A stretch of DNA of 64,000 nucleotides from Calliopum simillimum (taxonomy: Eukaryota; Arthropoda; Insecta; Diptera; Lauxaniidae): NCBI GenBank assembly GCA_951812925.1, contig OX638371.1, positions 116,211,124 to 116,275,123 of the forward strand, written 5' to 3'. The position numbers and the translations under genes were made by a program. The notes beneath the pieces were generated by a model that made no database searches, was not told where the DNA came from, and saw only the letters and a list, made by a program, of their open reading frames with translations. Shown here piece by piece: positions 12,613 through 23,785 of the stretch (position 1 is its first letter; every line of letters starts with the position of its first letter).

Positions 12613-14239
12613 AAAGATTCTGTATGTTAGTTTTATTCGAAAGAATAAGTTTTTTTCAGTGTCGAATGAATTGATAGTTTATTGATTTTGTTGCTGTTGT
12701 TGTTGGATGTTAGTGTGAGGATTTACTTAACATTTCAATTGATTTTGACTCCATTTCCTTTTATTGCTTTAGTAATCGCAGTCAGTCAGGCGAATAAATA
12801 CGTTGTTTGTGAAAAAGGATGTGATTCACAATGTATGTGTAGATAAATCTACATAGGGGTGGTCCTTAAAAAGTGTCCTTTACGAATTTAAAGATGCTAG
12901 TATTCACAATATCGAATAAATTAGTAAAAAGAATTTCATGCAAATGCTTCGTGGGGGCAAAACCAACAAAAAAATGCAGACTAGAGACTTTAACCAAAGC
13001 AGGGTTGCCAACTTTAAACCAGGCATTGAAATAAGCTGTAATAATACCCTATTTCTGCAGTAATAACTTCAAATTTGCAGTAATAACTTCAGAATATTGT
13101 AAAAAATTGTAATAATAATTTTCACCTTAATTCATATTACTTTGTTTTGCGTTAATCGTTGAAACTAAATACTCATTTTATTTAGCTTATAACCGTTGTT
13201 TTAGTTGTCTAACCTAACCAATTTGGGCTAAAATGTAGCAACCACAATAAGTACTCGGCAACTCTACTTTAAACATATTTTTATAAATGTATTCGAAGAA
13301 AATTTCGCTATGAATTTTCAATTTTAAATTGAACCATTGCCATGATATCTGTTATTTAATATTAATATATTATATTCATCACTTGAATAAGACATTAAAA
13401 AAATTTTGCTAAAAATGGCAATTAAAAACAAAAAAAAAAAAAAAATTCTGCAGTAATAAATTTTTTTTATTTCAACCGCTGCTTTAAACTATAACTTCTT
13501 TATATCACAATACACTCGATTTTTAGTAGTTTTTGTGTAAAGAAAAAAAGCATATACAGGACCACTCTAAAATGCATAGCTACGTTGTGAAAAGTTTCAT
13601 TTATAATTTCATGTCAAATTTAAATAAAAATGTTGAGCTTAAATTCGCAAAAAATTTAATTTCGTACAGGTTGATAATTTTCTCCTGCGGAAATTTAATT
13701 TTATTTTCCATTTAAAATAAAATTTTTTCCTGTTTGTATTTCGAAATTTGACTTCCGTTTTAATTGCTGGTCATTTTTAATTTAAATAAATTTATTTTTT
13801 TTTTTTGTTAACACTGCGATTTCCCGCATTAAATGGATTTTCATTTTCAGCTTAATTTGGTTGGCATAACCCATGAATAATTAAACACCAGCGTAATTGA
13901 ATCGTAATGTTATGATGATCCAGTGTACTGGGAGGCGGGAGCGATTCCTGCAAAAAACAATATTAATGAATGTATTTTGATATTGTTGGATTATTTATTA
14001 AAATATTAAATGTTGTATTTGGTCTGACTCTTCCCAATCATCAAAAGTGTTTAATTAATATTTATTTAATTGACTACCACATTTAGTTCGATCGAATCTA
14101 TATTGTAAATGGAGTCCTATCAAGAGTTTTGTTCATCAAGCTCGTGAAAAAATAAAATATGAAAAAAAAATCGACTTAAAATAAACAAATATCTTAAAAA
14201 ATGCGCATGGAACTCAGTAAACGTGAAGAACTGAAGCTT
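12613..14239. other. no gene seen
   Basis: A weak pair of inverted ends, aggggtggtcctt (about 12855) and aggaccactct (about 13558), hints at a degraded transposon of about 700 bases. The open frame at 13533-13715 lies in its right part. Confidence is low. Confidence 0.35.
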
Positions 14240-14460
14240 ATAAATGAAAAGTGGGCGCGGCACTAACTCTTTGACCAGTATATGGTATTCACCTACCTAT
14301 CTACCAAATTTCATCAAGATAGTTTGCATAGATTCCAAGATATAAAATTAAATTGTCAAAATTTTCTCTCATAAAAAAGTGGGCATGGCATTAAATTTTT
14401 AGCCCCATTTTAAGTCTGTGCCCTACAAAATTTCATCAATTTAGCTCAGACATACGCAAC
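14240..14460. repeat. dispersed 'gggcgtggca' repeat units
   Basis: About 100-base units contain aagtgggcgcggcactaa or gtgggcatggcattaa followed by taccaaatttcatcaag or caaaatttcatcaat. Similar units appear at 15420-15800, 31560-31800, 38640-38880 and 44640-44960. Such units are common non-coding repeats in fly genomes. Confidence 0.5.
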
Positions 14461-14563
14461 GCAATTTTTGGGCAATTTTGACCCCCTTCCCCGGTGGTAA
14501 CGCAACATAACAAAATGTACAACTCCTTCCCCCCTAGTAACATAACAAATCTTAATTTTGGTA

Positions 14564-15267
14564 CACAGAGAAAACAACATTGTCAAAAGTGGCAGAAACG
14601 TGGTTATTTTAACAACTTTGCGACCCAAATTTTGAGCATGGTTCGTTCCTAGCTGTTTTAACAACGCATATTGCTAAATGAGTTCCAACTACTTTCGTGA
14701 GTGCTTTAAAAACGCGCGTTGCTAAATAAAATAAAAAAAAAAAAAATATTTTTTTATTTCTTTTTTAATTCTAATTATTTCCTGTCAATAATAATGAAAC
14801 TGATATAAATATCTTTTTTAATTTTAAATTTTTGCATTAAATAAATATTTTTTTGTTTGGTATTGAGGAGCTTTGATCCTGGAACCTGTCGTGTGATAGA
14901 TGCGGACGTTAACGAACTCAGCTACTGCCATCATTATTGTGAGGTTGACTGAAAGTCTATTTGTTTTGAAATTAGCTTCTTCCACGTTTGTGAGAATTTT
15001 GACTACGTTTCGTAGCTGATTTGTATTTTACTACGTTTTGTGTTGTTTTGACAACGTTTCGTTGCTGATTTGGATATGACATGCTTGGAAACCAGCGTTG
15101 CTAAACAAGTTTCAACCACGTTCGTGAGTGATTTAGCAACACACCATACACATCTGATCTTGGAGAGTTGTTAAGTCCAAATCAGCAACGAAACGTAGTT
15201 AAAAAACTTACAAAAGTGGTAAAAACTCATTTAGCAACGCAAGTTATGCTTTTTTCTTCGCTCTGTG
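14564..15267. mobile_element. TA-flanked MITE, about 700 bp, with internal tRNA-like segment
   Basis: The ends read CACAGAGAAAA at left and, in reverse complement, CACAGAGCGAAG at right, each flanked by TA. This suggests Tc1/mariner-type target duplication. The interior holds many copies of aacgnnnttgctaaat in both orientations. On the minus strand, 14870-14935 resembles a tRNA promoter: GTAGCTGAGTTCGTTAACG (A-box-like), then GGTTCCAGGATCAAAGCTCC (loose B box). No transposase frame. Size and ends resemble 33182-33851 and 50965-51623. Confidence 0.7.
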
Positions 15268-15419
15268 TAATTTAAATTTGAATTTATTGTCGCATAAAAT
15301 TTTAAAATCGACGTTACGTAACGTAGTTGAAGACACTTCGTAACAAACCTTCAGACCAACTTTCCCCCTTGGCGCGTTACGTAATATGTAAAGGGCTGTG
15401 CATGGGATTATATTGTTTT

Positions 15420-15800
15420 TTAAGTGAGCGATGCCACGCCCATAAATGGAAAAAACGCTCTCACGGCTAAACCACTGCATCGATTTTAAAGAAATTTGGT
15501 ATGGAGTTAGGATTAGCACTTAGTGGGCGTAACAATACCCCTGATTGTATAATATGCTATCAGTGCTAAACTGCTGCACTGATCTTTATGGAATTCGGTA
15601 CTGAGATAGGATTAACACTAAGGAAGACTTATTAAAAGGCTAAAAAAATTGACAATTTTAAGAGGGTGGTTGACACGCCCGTAGACAGAATACACGATTT
15701 CATGGTGAAAGTGCTGCATTAATTTTAATGTCACTTGGAATAACGGGAGGCTTAACACTAAGGATAGAAATTAACAATTAAAAAGGAAATTAAAAGTATT
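15420..15800. repeat. dispersed 'gccacgcccat' repeat units
   Basis: Three related units of about 110-130 bases contain a 'cacgccc' core, ctaaaccactgcatcgattt and a 'ttggtatggagttaggatta'-type segment. They match 38640-38880 (ctaagccactgcatcgattt). Non-coding. Confidence 0.55.
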
Positions 15801-16299
15801 GGTTTCGCGGCGTTATTGTTATTAATTGTAGTTCCATGTCTCTTTAAAATCAAATTAAAGTGGTCGGATTATAGCCGCAAGAGTTATTTGATGTAATGAA
15901 ACCATATTTCGCACAGTTAGTGAACTAAAACTAAGTGAATTCGGTAGTGTAAGTTATTTAGTTATTGGCCAGGATAAAAATGGCACCCTTAATACTTTAG
16001 TACTAAGGTTATAAAAACGCTCCATGATCTATATTTTCGATCTTCCAAAATGTTTTTCCTCAAAAAACCCAAGAAACCCAAATCCAAGATAGTAGATAGG
16101 GATATATGGACCACCCATCTTTCTTTTTTAAATAAAACCCAAAATACATAAAACAAAACAATTAAATGTATGTCATTCAGTAAAGGAAACAATTTACCTT
16201 TATTCTGATTCACTTTTAGATAAATATCTCATCAGGGTAAAGAAAAAAAATTAAAATACTGAAAATACTCATAATGAAGATAAAAAAAAAGTGTAGTGT

Positions 16300-16978
16300 A
16301 ATATGGACCATATGGTCCATTTGGTACAGAAGTTGCATATAAAAATGTCACTTCCACATTCGGCACATTTTTCATGACTCCAAGAACGTCAGATTACACA
16401 TTCAACCCAAAATTCGCCACGTCGATCTTCTGAGTAAAGGGTATTACATTAAATGCATTTTTTATAATTTTTTTCCTTTGTAGTTAACGAATTTCAAATA
16501 ATGACCATCAGACTCGTCATGTAAACTGCAACTAGATTCCCCATCTGAAAAAGATGATAAATACATTTAATTTTGAGGCTTTTTTCTTTGGTGGTCCATA
16601 TTACCCACAGCACGTGTTGGTGAAATAAATGGTTTTTTTTATCAAAAACTCTTTGGGTTAATGAACTTATTTGTGCTAATAAATTATAAATGGTATTCAC
16701 TGACTTTATATAGTTAACCATTTATTCAAAAACGCGATGTCTTTAAAGTGAAATAATGGAATATACTCACTAGAAAAAAATTATCACTGATCTTTTTTTT
16801 AGAAAAATCAACTTTATAGAAACATGCGACTTCACCGAACGCTAAAATCGCCCTATTATAAGCTTTAGGTATTAACGTTAAGTTTGAACATGAATAACGG
16901 TAAATCCTATGTATGCAGTGGGAAATAACCGTGTGGTCCATATTACCCACGTAGTCCATATTTCCCTCCCTTACCCTA
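16300..16978 (-). pseudogene. decayed pogo/Tigger-like transposase tail with PHD-like zinc finger
   Basis: On the minus strand a frame at about 16310-16440 reads EDRRGEFWVECVI, a stop, then SWSHEKCAECGSDIFICNFC. The Cys/His/Trp spacing (WxxC..., WxHxxCA, FxCxxC) matches the PHD-like C-terminus found on many pogo/Tigger-type DDE transposases. Upstream is an acidic Ser-rich linker (SDGESSCSLHDESD, about 16505-16550). A stop where the second Cys should be and frame breaks show decay. The right end, ATAGGGTAAGGGAGGGAAAT in reverse complement at about 16978, resembles the terminus of the transposon at 47798-49800. The catalytic domain is absent. Confidence 0.45.
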
Positions 16979-18363
16979 TATCTAACAGTTTAATAATTTT
17001 TTGACCTATATCAGAAAAGTAGTGAAAGTTAAGTACAAATTAAGTTTTCTGCTATTTGAGAAATATCACTTCTTCAATACTTGTTTAGTATTATAGTAAG
17101 ATTAATGAAATTGGTAAATGGTCAAATTTTTAGATCTTTTAATATTTTTTATGGAAAGAAAACAAAACTGTCTTTCATATGAATTCAAAACCAAGATGAT
17201 GCTTTCAACGGCTTAGTATTTTTTTTTATAAAAAAGTCCAAGTGGTGCCTTTTTATCTAGGAGTGAAATTTTAAATGCAACATTTCTTCTGGCAACGGTT
17301 TAGGTATTTTAAGTATTTTAAGCGTTATAATTTAATTTTAAGTGAAATAATGCAAATCAAATATAAATCGCACGTCGCGAGTCGCAACTCCACCCGTCAA
17401 CGGGCAACTGCCTATAAAATCAAAACAGGCCCCCAAACACACACAGACACTTATACACTCATACTTAATGGGTCCTGAACAAAACAACATCATAAAAATA
17501 CAAAAAAAAAACAAAAAAGCAGAGTGGTGCCCTGGGGCAAACTGAGTAATTTTGCCGTCAATTTGATGTTGTGCGCCTAAAAACACAAACGCTCCGCTGC
17601 ACAGGCAGCACAAGGAACGCAAACAAGCGAAGCGTTCAAGCTCAAAAAAAGTATCAAAAACCTGGATACAGCGAAATGTGGACAAAAAGCGGCGAAAAAA
17701 AGGAAGTGATAAGAATAATAGGAAGTAAAGCAGCAAAAGCAAGTCGTTTCAAAAGTTTTCCTTAACGCGTCGCTGCCAAAAAGGATGTCTTGCGTCGACG
17801 CTAATGAAATTTTAATCAAGCAGCAGCGAGGAAACACAGCGCCTTGTCTTTGTGGTTTATGAAGCAAATGTTGCGGTGAAATATTTCATTGCATAGTTTT
17901 GGAAGTTAACACGGCTTTGAGTTTTTGCGTGAAATACCGCTGAGGTTCATTAGGCGGCTGAGCTGACGCACGGAGGAGCGATGAAAGGTGCGAGGTGTGC
18001 TGCTGCTGCTACGGTGAAACTGATAAAAAAAAACTTGGCCTACTTTGACGTGGCAGTGTCGGATTTACATGCTTTATTTTCGATGAAATTAAATACTTAT
18101 CTAAATGTCGAATGTTGTGTTTTCAAATAGGAATCCCTGGTTGTCAATCAATGTCTAATGCCTAATTAAACATTTAATCAGTGTTAGTGTCTCTTATCCT
18201 GCGAAAAGCAAAGCGGAATCAATAAAGGAAATTAAGCAGCTGGTTATGCAAATTCATTTGGCGCTTAATTAAATTGAAGTTAATATCTGATTCTTAGTTA
18301 TTAAACTATTCAGCTGTGCAGAGGCATTAGAGTATTTGAAAAAAAAGTATGGTGGAGTGAAAT
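16979..18363. other. no recognised gene
   Basis: 17440-18020 has a more balanced base composition with CA and CTG runs, but its open frames (17338-17742 -, 17571-17765 +, 17577-17867 -) overlap on opposite strands and show no domain. It could contain regulatory DNA or a non-coding exon; nothing decides this. Confidence 0.4.
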
Positions 18364-18423
18364 AATTCCCGCGGGCGTTATTTGCAAAAAAAAAAAAAAA
18401 CGGAAATAATGCCCGCGGGCAAT
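18364..18423. repeat. GC-stemmed hairpin around a poly-A loop
   Basis: CCCGCGGGCGTTATTT pairs with AAATAATGCCCGCGGG with one mismatch, around a loop of poly-A. CCCGCGGG is itself palindromic. GC clamps of this kind are unusual in this AT-rich window. Its role is unknown. Confidence 0.75.
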
Positions 18424-18814
18424 TTCAACTTCACAATATTATTTTTGCAAAAAAACATTTTTAAATAGTTACATCCAATATTTAAGAGAAAGTGGTGTTT
18501 TTATGAACACCTCTAGTGTCTTTGCAACAGCTTTATGAAATAAAAATGTGTTCGTACTTTAGCTGTTTACTCCGCAATGTTGTTTTTTTTTTTTTTTTTA
18601 ACCAAGAATAAAAGCATCCACAGCCTGCGTGCGACTGAACGGTTTACTCCTCCTATATTTGTGTTTTTTCCATTAAGGATAACGTTATGAGGCCGTCTAG
18701 AGTATAACTGCCAAATTATCAGTCAGTAGGTCGGTATCCGTATCTTTCCTCGATGTAGCGGAATTGTTGGTACTTTTAGTTTGGAGGTGTTTAGCTTCCA
18801 TAGCCCATTAACGT

Positions 18815-20090
18815 TCAATAAACCAGAGTTATTTCATTTTCATATATTTTTAGCACGAGGTTAAGTTTTGTGATGAGCTCGGTAAAAGCCTCTTGAATGT
18901 CTTCACGAATGTTTCTGAAACGTGGACAGTTCAAAAAAATATGTTCACCTGGAAAGTCAGGACAGAAGGAGTATTCTTCAACATCCATGCTGTCTTTGTT
19001 AAAAATCAACTTCTCCATGTTTACGGCTGATCCTTGCTCCAATATTTGGGATTAAAGAAAATGTTCATCTCTCTTTCTCCTACATTCTACATACATATGT
19101 GAGATACCGTTCGTTTGACAGAATATCTATTGGTACTATTCCCGAAATCACTCCCGATTGGATTACTGATAGGTATGCATTTTTCTGTGTTGCGTCAGCC
19201 CAGAGCGGCGCTGTATGGCTGCGAGATAGCCTCTTGATCGCCCACTCTAAAAATGAAAACTTCACGCACTTTACGAGCGCTCAGCAGGACTGTTTTCTCG
19301 GCTGCTAACTCTAAGTTTGAACTACGCAGCCATCTAGTAACCCTGTTTACTACTTAATTGCAATGCGTCTGCAGATTTTCTGTAGTTTTATCAACCACCA
19401 CTAGCGCAATATCGTCCGTGCAGCCTACTTATATACACCCAGTAGGTCAACTGTTTTTCAATATGCCATCAAACATAGCGTTCCATAATATGGGTCCTAC
19501 ACAGAAAAAAAAATATCGGTCAATCCAACCGATTTCAACGATAGAAATTGCACCAACCCGCAGTAAAGGTTAAATTGACTGTGCAGTCCAGTAAAATTAC
19601 TGTTTTTGTGAGAATTTTATGAACCTGTTAAAAACTCAATTCAAAATGTTATTCATATGAAAAAAAAAATTATGGAATTATAGAAAAGTAAAGCTGATTC
19701 TGAAATTTTGAATATTTGTTTTTGTTTCCTATAGAAAATTTGGAAAACTATAGAATACAAAATTTATAGTCAATTTTACCGTCAGTTTTTTTTTTCTGTG
19801 TAATGCCGACCCCTGAAGTATACCTCGTGATACTTTGTACTGTTTCACGCCATCATAAGTGTCGTACATTAGCACCTTATGTTCAAAAATGCATTTCTGT
19901 CTCCACTCTTACCTTAACACCTTTTTCCGCTTGTTGCATTCCACGTCGGAAACCGAACTGGGCATATGTAGATAAGTTCTTTGGGCTTTTAAGGATCTTC
20001 TGTAACGATGATTCTTTCTAGCACTTTCTCCAACGAGTCAACATACACAGTGGCCGATGTGAGGATGGTTGTTCGGGTTGTTTACCAGGC
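18815..20090 (-). pseudogene. decayed R1-clade LINE ORF2 (RT to C-terminal zinc knuckle)
   Basis: Read on the minus strand the pieces run in LINE order: QFGFRRGMQQ (about 19950), QGSALGPILWNAMFDGIL split by a MITE (about 19815 and 19495), CTDDIALVVVDKTTENLQ (19408-19419 holds TDD, the catalytic YADD equivalent), EVFIFRVGDQEAISQP, YLSVIQSGVISGIVPIDIL, then CPDFPGEHIFLNCPRFRNIR (about 18900-18975). The IVPID-type segment and terminal C...H...C knuckle are typical of R1-clade elements. Several stops and frameshifts and a missing RT thumb show it is dead. The N-terminal endonuclease is absent. Confidence 0.8.
19500..19800. mobile_element. TA-flanked MITE (301 bp) inserted in the R1 LINE
   Basis: The ends are CACAGAAAAAAAAA and its complement, flanked by TA on both sides (19498-19499 and 19801-19802). 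Removing the element and one TA restores an R1 reading frame, QGSALGPILWN, so the boundaries and TA duplication are secure. It is an internally deleted, inverted copy of 33182-33851; they share ccgatttcaacgatagaaat and ttgtattctatagtttt-type segments. Non-autonomous; Tc1/mariner-type by target site. Confidence 0.9.
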
Positions 20091-20344
20091 TTTAATAAAA
20101 GGACTAGCCCCCAAAAGGCGGGAAAAAACCTTAAAAAGACACTCATGAACATTCTAGCAAATATTCTAGGATTGGTTTGAATTCTCGTCTATTCTCAATA
20201 TTTCTGTGGTGAAATACTTAAGCGTTTCTGCTGTGGTGAGCGAAAGTTCTCGTCATATCCGGTGGCTATTTTTCTTTGTTGGTATAAACATTTGCTTGAG
20301 ATGATAAGCTTTTCAAATAACTTCATTGAATCCAATTCTGCACA

Positions 20345-22014
20345 AAATTTTGATTTGATTTTGATTTTATTGAACAATTGTACGAATAAGATTTCTCTTT
20401 TCAAGTTGTACAATTAAATATGTAATAATGATTAAAACAAATTCAAAATATCTTATATGCTATGGGTAATAATAATTAATTATATGTAAAAAAAATAACT
20501 TATTAGTATATAGAAGGCTATAGATAAAGATAGAAAATATAAGAAGAAAGAAACGTTTAGAAGACCGCGGTAAAGTGTTCAAAGAGTTTTCGCTTGAAAA
20601 TGTGTGTATTACTTATGCGTTTTAAATTAATGGGTAGTATGTTCCATAGATGTATCGAGTGCACATAAAAATGGCGAGATGTCGAAAGATACTTATGCCG
20701 TGACAATATAAGTTGCAAAGTCCTTTGATTTCTAGGAAACCTAAGAATATCAAAGAGATAATCCGGCTCCTTAGTGTAAATGAACTTATGAAGCAACAGT
20801 AAAGTGCGAAAATTTAGCATGTCATTTAAAAATAAACCAGTAATCCTTTTGGTAAAAGAAGAAATATGGATGTGCCTTTGAACATTAAAGATAAACCTCG
20901 CGCAACTGTTGAATGCCACCGAAAGTTTTCTGTGAGATTCACTATCTAACCTTGAGAAAAGTTCGCAACCATAATATATAATAGGCACAATAAAAGATTT
21001 TACTAGCTTAAGTTTTACATCAACTGGTAAATATTTGGTGGTGGGACTAAGGCCACAAAGTGCACCATAAATTTTAGATACTACTTTATTGACATAAGTA
21101 TTCCAGGTAAAATTACTGTTGAAATATACACCAAAATTTTTAATGGAATTAACATACTCTATTGTGGATTTATTCAATAAGAGTGGATGCAATTCAGTTC
21201 TGTTCCGGCTTCTATTTAGAGCCATTGCTTTAGTCTTAATAGGACTAAGACTTAGCCCATTTATTACGGACCACTTAAAAATTCTGTCCAGCTCAAGGTT
21301 CACTTCATTAGTTTCCAGCAAACATCGTTCCTTTGCGAATAGTTTGTACACTTGGATGTCATCAGCATATATGTGATATTCACAAGTTTTAAAGAATTCT
21401 GTAATATCATTTATAAATGTAGAGAACAGAAGTGGTCCTAAAACTGATCCCTGGGGCACCCTACATGTTACATTAATGCAGGAAGAGTTTTTATCAGAGA
21501 TATGGACATACTGTGAACGATCAAATAGGTAGTTCGATAAAAGCTTACACAGTGTGTTACTAAAATGAAATTGAGTGGCTAGTTTCCTTATTAAAATTTG
21601 GTGGCTGATGCTATCAAAAGCTTTTGAAAAATCTAAAAAAACAATCAAACCTATCATATCTTTGTCAAGACCAGATTGAATATCTTCGCAAACTTTTAAA
21701 AGAGCTGTTGTGCAACTACGATTACTTCGAAATCCCGACTGATGTTTAGTAAGTAGCTTGTTATAACTTAGATGTGTTTTAATTTGACCACTTATCAAAG
21801 TTTCAAAAACTTTACTGGGAAACGGAAGTATTGATATCGGACGAAATTCGGAGTTCTTTTTTGGTAAAGGTAGAACTTTAGCGATTTTCCACAGAAAGGG
21901 GAATTGAGATGTTGTTATTATTGTATTGAAAATGTGAGAAATATGGTTAAGGATAACAGGAAGTAGTAATTTAATGAAATCTGGACTGATAAAATGAGAA
22001 TGTTTTTCTGAATT
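20345..22014 (-). mobile_element. 5'-truncated Jockey/CR1-like LINE with microsatellite tail
   Basis: Carries an open reverse-transcriptase frame (20557-22014) and a 3' untranslated region ending at about 20345-20375 in an imperfect ATCAAA-type repeat (ttttgatttgattttgattt on the plus strand), as expected for a LINE 3' tail. The 5' end stops at a TAA at 22015-22017, with no endonuclease, so the insertion is 5'-truncated, the usual outcome of target-primed reverse transcription. Confidence 0.8.
20557..22014 (-). CDS. LINE reverse transcriptase (partial ORF2, 485 codons open)
   Basis: Encodes the RT and C-terminal part of a non-LTR retrotransposon polyprotein. The frame is open from 22014 to a stop at 20557 and starts mid-protein, so no native start is present. 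In order: SEFRPISILPFPSKVFE (finger), HQSGFRSNRSCTTALL, VFLDFSKAFDSISH (palm, first catalytic Asp), RVPQGSVLGPLLF, YHIYADDIQVYKL (catalytic YADD, 21358-21369), LGLSPTTKYLP-type thumb residues and a terminal WNILPINL...FKRKLFEHF motif common in Jockey/CR1-like ORF2. All RT catalytic residues are intact, so the insertion is younger than the adjacent R1 copy. The endonuclease is missing, so it is not autonomous. Confidence 0.88.
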   Translation of the reverse strand, partial: NSEKHSHFISPDFIKLLLPVILNHISHIFNTIITTSQFPFLWKIAKVLPLPKKNSEFRPISILPFPSKVFETLISGQIKTHLSYNKLLTKHQSGFRSNRSCTTALLKVCEDIQSGLDKDMIGLIVFLDFSKAFDSISHQILIRKLATQFHFSNTLCKLLSNYLFDRSQYVHISDKNSSCINVTCRVPQGSVLGPLLFSTFINDITEFFKTCEYHIYADDIQVYKLFAKERCLLETNEVNLELDRIFKWSVINGLSLSPIKTKAMALNRSRNRTELHPLLLNKSTIEYVNSIKNFGVYFNSNFTWNTYVNKVVSKIYGALCGLSPTTKYLPVDVKLKLVKSFIVPIIYYGCELFSRLDSESHRKLSVAFNSCARFIFNVQRHIHISSFTKRITGLFLNDMLNFRTLLLLHKFIYTKEPDYLFDILRFPRNQRTLQLILSRHKYLSTSRHFYVHSIHLWNILPINLKRISNTHIFKRKLFEHFTAVF

Positions 22015-22600
22015 TTAAAATTAAATACAAATTTCAGGTAAATTTCATTGTATCATATAACGTGGATGGTCTCGAGCAGAATTGCGTGGCATATTGCAGT
22101 TTAAAGAAAACGACAGACATCGCTTCTTTAAGACAATAAAACATAATACATACAGATGTATGGTGTACGAGAGTAAAGAAGTAATTATTTTTCGTGCTAA
22201 GCACACATTATTCACTACTGCTTTAACCTAGCGCCATTTTTTTTTTTCTTTTTTTGTAATAACCCGTCGTTCTCACATGCAAAAATCTTTTAACCGTGTC
22301 AGTTTTGGGTTTGAGTTCTTGTGTGTGTAAAGTGTTGTTTTTTTGTTGTTGTTTTCCTTGTTTGCGATTTTTTCACTCATAAATTGGTTGTCTACTTTTA
22401 GGGTTGTTGTGGCGCTTCGTTTTAATTGGTGCCACCCATAAGCGACGATGTTTCCATATTTCCTAAAATGAATTCAACAACAGCAGCGACAGTGTCAGAG
22501 GCCGTGTCAGCTTCTGTTTTAGTCAGTTTTTGCTTCCAAGGTTACTTGTCGTTATCTTGAAGTGAAGATATTTTTTTGTTTCTTCTTGCAGATACAGATA
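22015..22600. other. no gene seen
   Basis: No supported gene. Includes T-rich tracts (22239-22260) and TTG/CAG triplets. Confidence 0.4.
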
Positions 22601-23419
22601 GGGGAACTGATGCTATTGAGGTATAGATAATGTTTGGATGGAATTTGAAAGAGAACCGTTAGATCAATTTCAGCCAAATTGATCATTGAAGTATTGTCTA
22701 CAGAATATGTATGTTTCAATAAAATGTGTGCAATTTCATCAGAAAAAATTATAGAGCAAAATCTGAAGCAGCTGTTTTCAAAAAGTTGGCAGGTAATGTG
22801 GTATACATGGTGGCGCGATGTGGTATATACGTATATACTGATCAGTACTTGTAATGTGGGCGGGTAATGTAGAATACTTAACCATACGACCAAATATAAA
22901 GTTTGAAAGGTATGAAATAAGTTCATAGAACACTTACATTGGATCTCAAACTCATAGTTCTTATTAAAAAATAACAGCCATCAAATAATGTTAAGAATAT
23001 CAGGAAATGTTCATATGCCACATTAGCGAAGCCCGACTATTCCACACTGGCCAATTTTTGGAAATCACATAATGGTAAAAATTAAATTGGAAACTTTGTT
23101 AATTTACATAGTTAAACACTTATTTTGCAATATTTTTCACTTATCTTAATTAAATATAAATTGAACTTCACCAAAAAGCAACTTTTTCCTTATAAAATTT
23201 TTTTGCAAAAAATTCGCAAAATTACATCGACCACTCGCGATTTACGTTTCGTTCAACTGACATCGGTAAAATATTGTTTGGTCCATGACAGCAACACATC
23301 CCTGGTTTTTCATTTTTTCTGACAGGATAAAAGCAGTGACGTTCGCAGGTTCTTTCCCAAATCGGAGATATGCGACTATACCACATTGAAAAACTATACC
23401 ACAATAGCATCAGTTCCCC
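22601..23419. mobile_element. TA-flanked DNA transposon relic, TIR TAGGGGAACTGATGCT
   Basis: Left end AGGGGAACTGATGCTATTG (22600) and right end CAATAGCATCAGTTCCCCT (to 23420) are perfect inverted repeats of 19 bases inside longer imperfect ones (both continue GGTATAG), with TA at both sides. Open frames inside (22552-22926 -, 22679-22867 +) show no transposase motif. A partial copy lies at 61490-61817 in the same orientation. Confidence 0.85.
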
Positions 23420-23785
23420 TACTTACGGTTGGCAGCCTTTGCGTTTTCCGAAATCCTGTCAGGATTGCAGGTTTTGTTCTTCTATTTTTTCCTTGTTGTA
23501 ATTTACTTATTGAATGATGAATGTAGATTTTCGGGGAACGGGACTTTGTCTATTTTTAATTAAATTCACCTACAACACAAATGTTGAAGAGTTATGATCT
23601 GAAATATCTAAATATAAGTAAATACATATATGAAAAGGATGAAATATTTGAATAATTATAATAAATGCATCACGTACTTATTATTGTTTAAGGATTTCAT
23701 GAGGACAATTAATTTTGCTTGCTATATAAGAACACTGTGCTCTAAAATTCCTGTTTAAAAAGGTACAAGAGCTCTCCCTATTATA

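Noticed and set aside
17338..17867. Overlapping minus-strand frames of 134 and 96 codons
   Set aside because: Phe/Cys/Leu-rich by composition, mutually overlapping and overlapped by a plus-strand frame; no domain.
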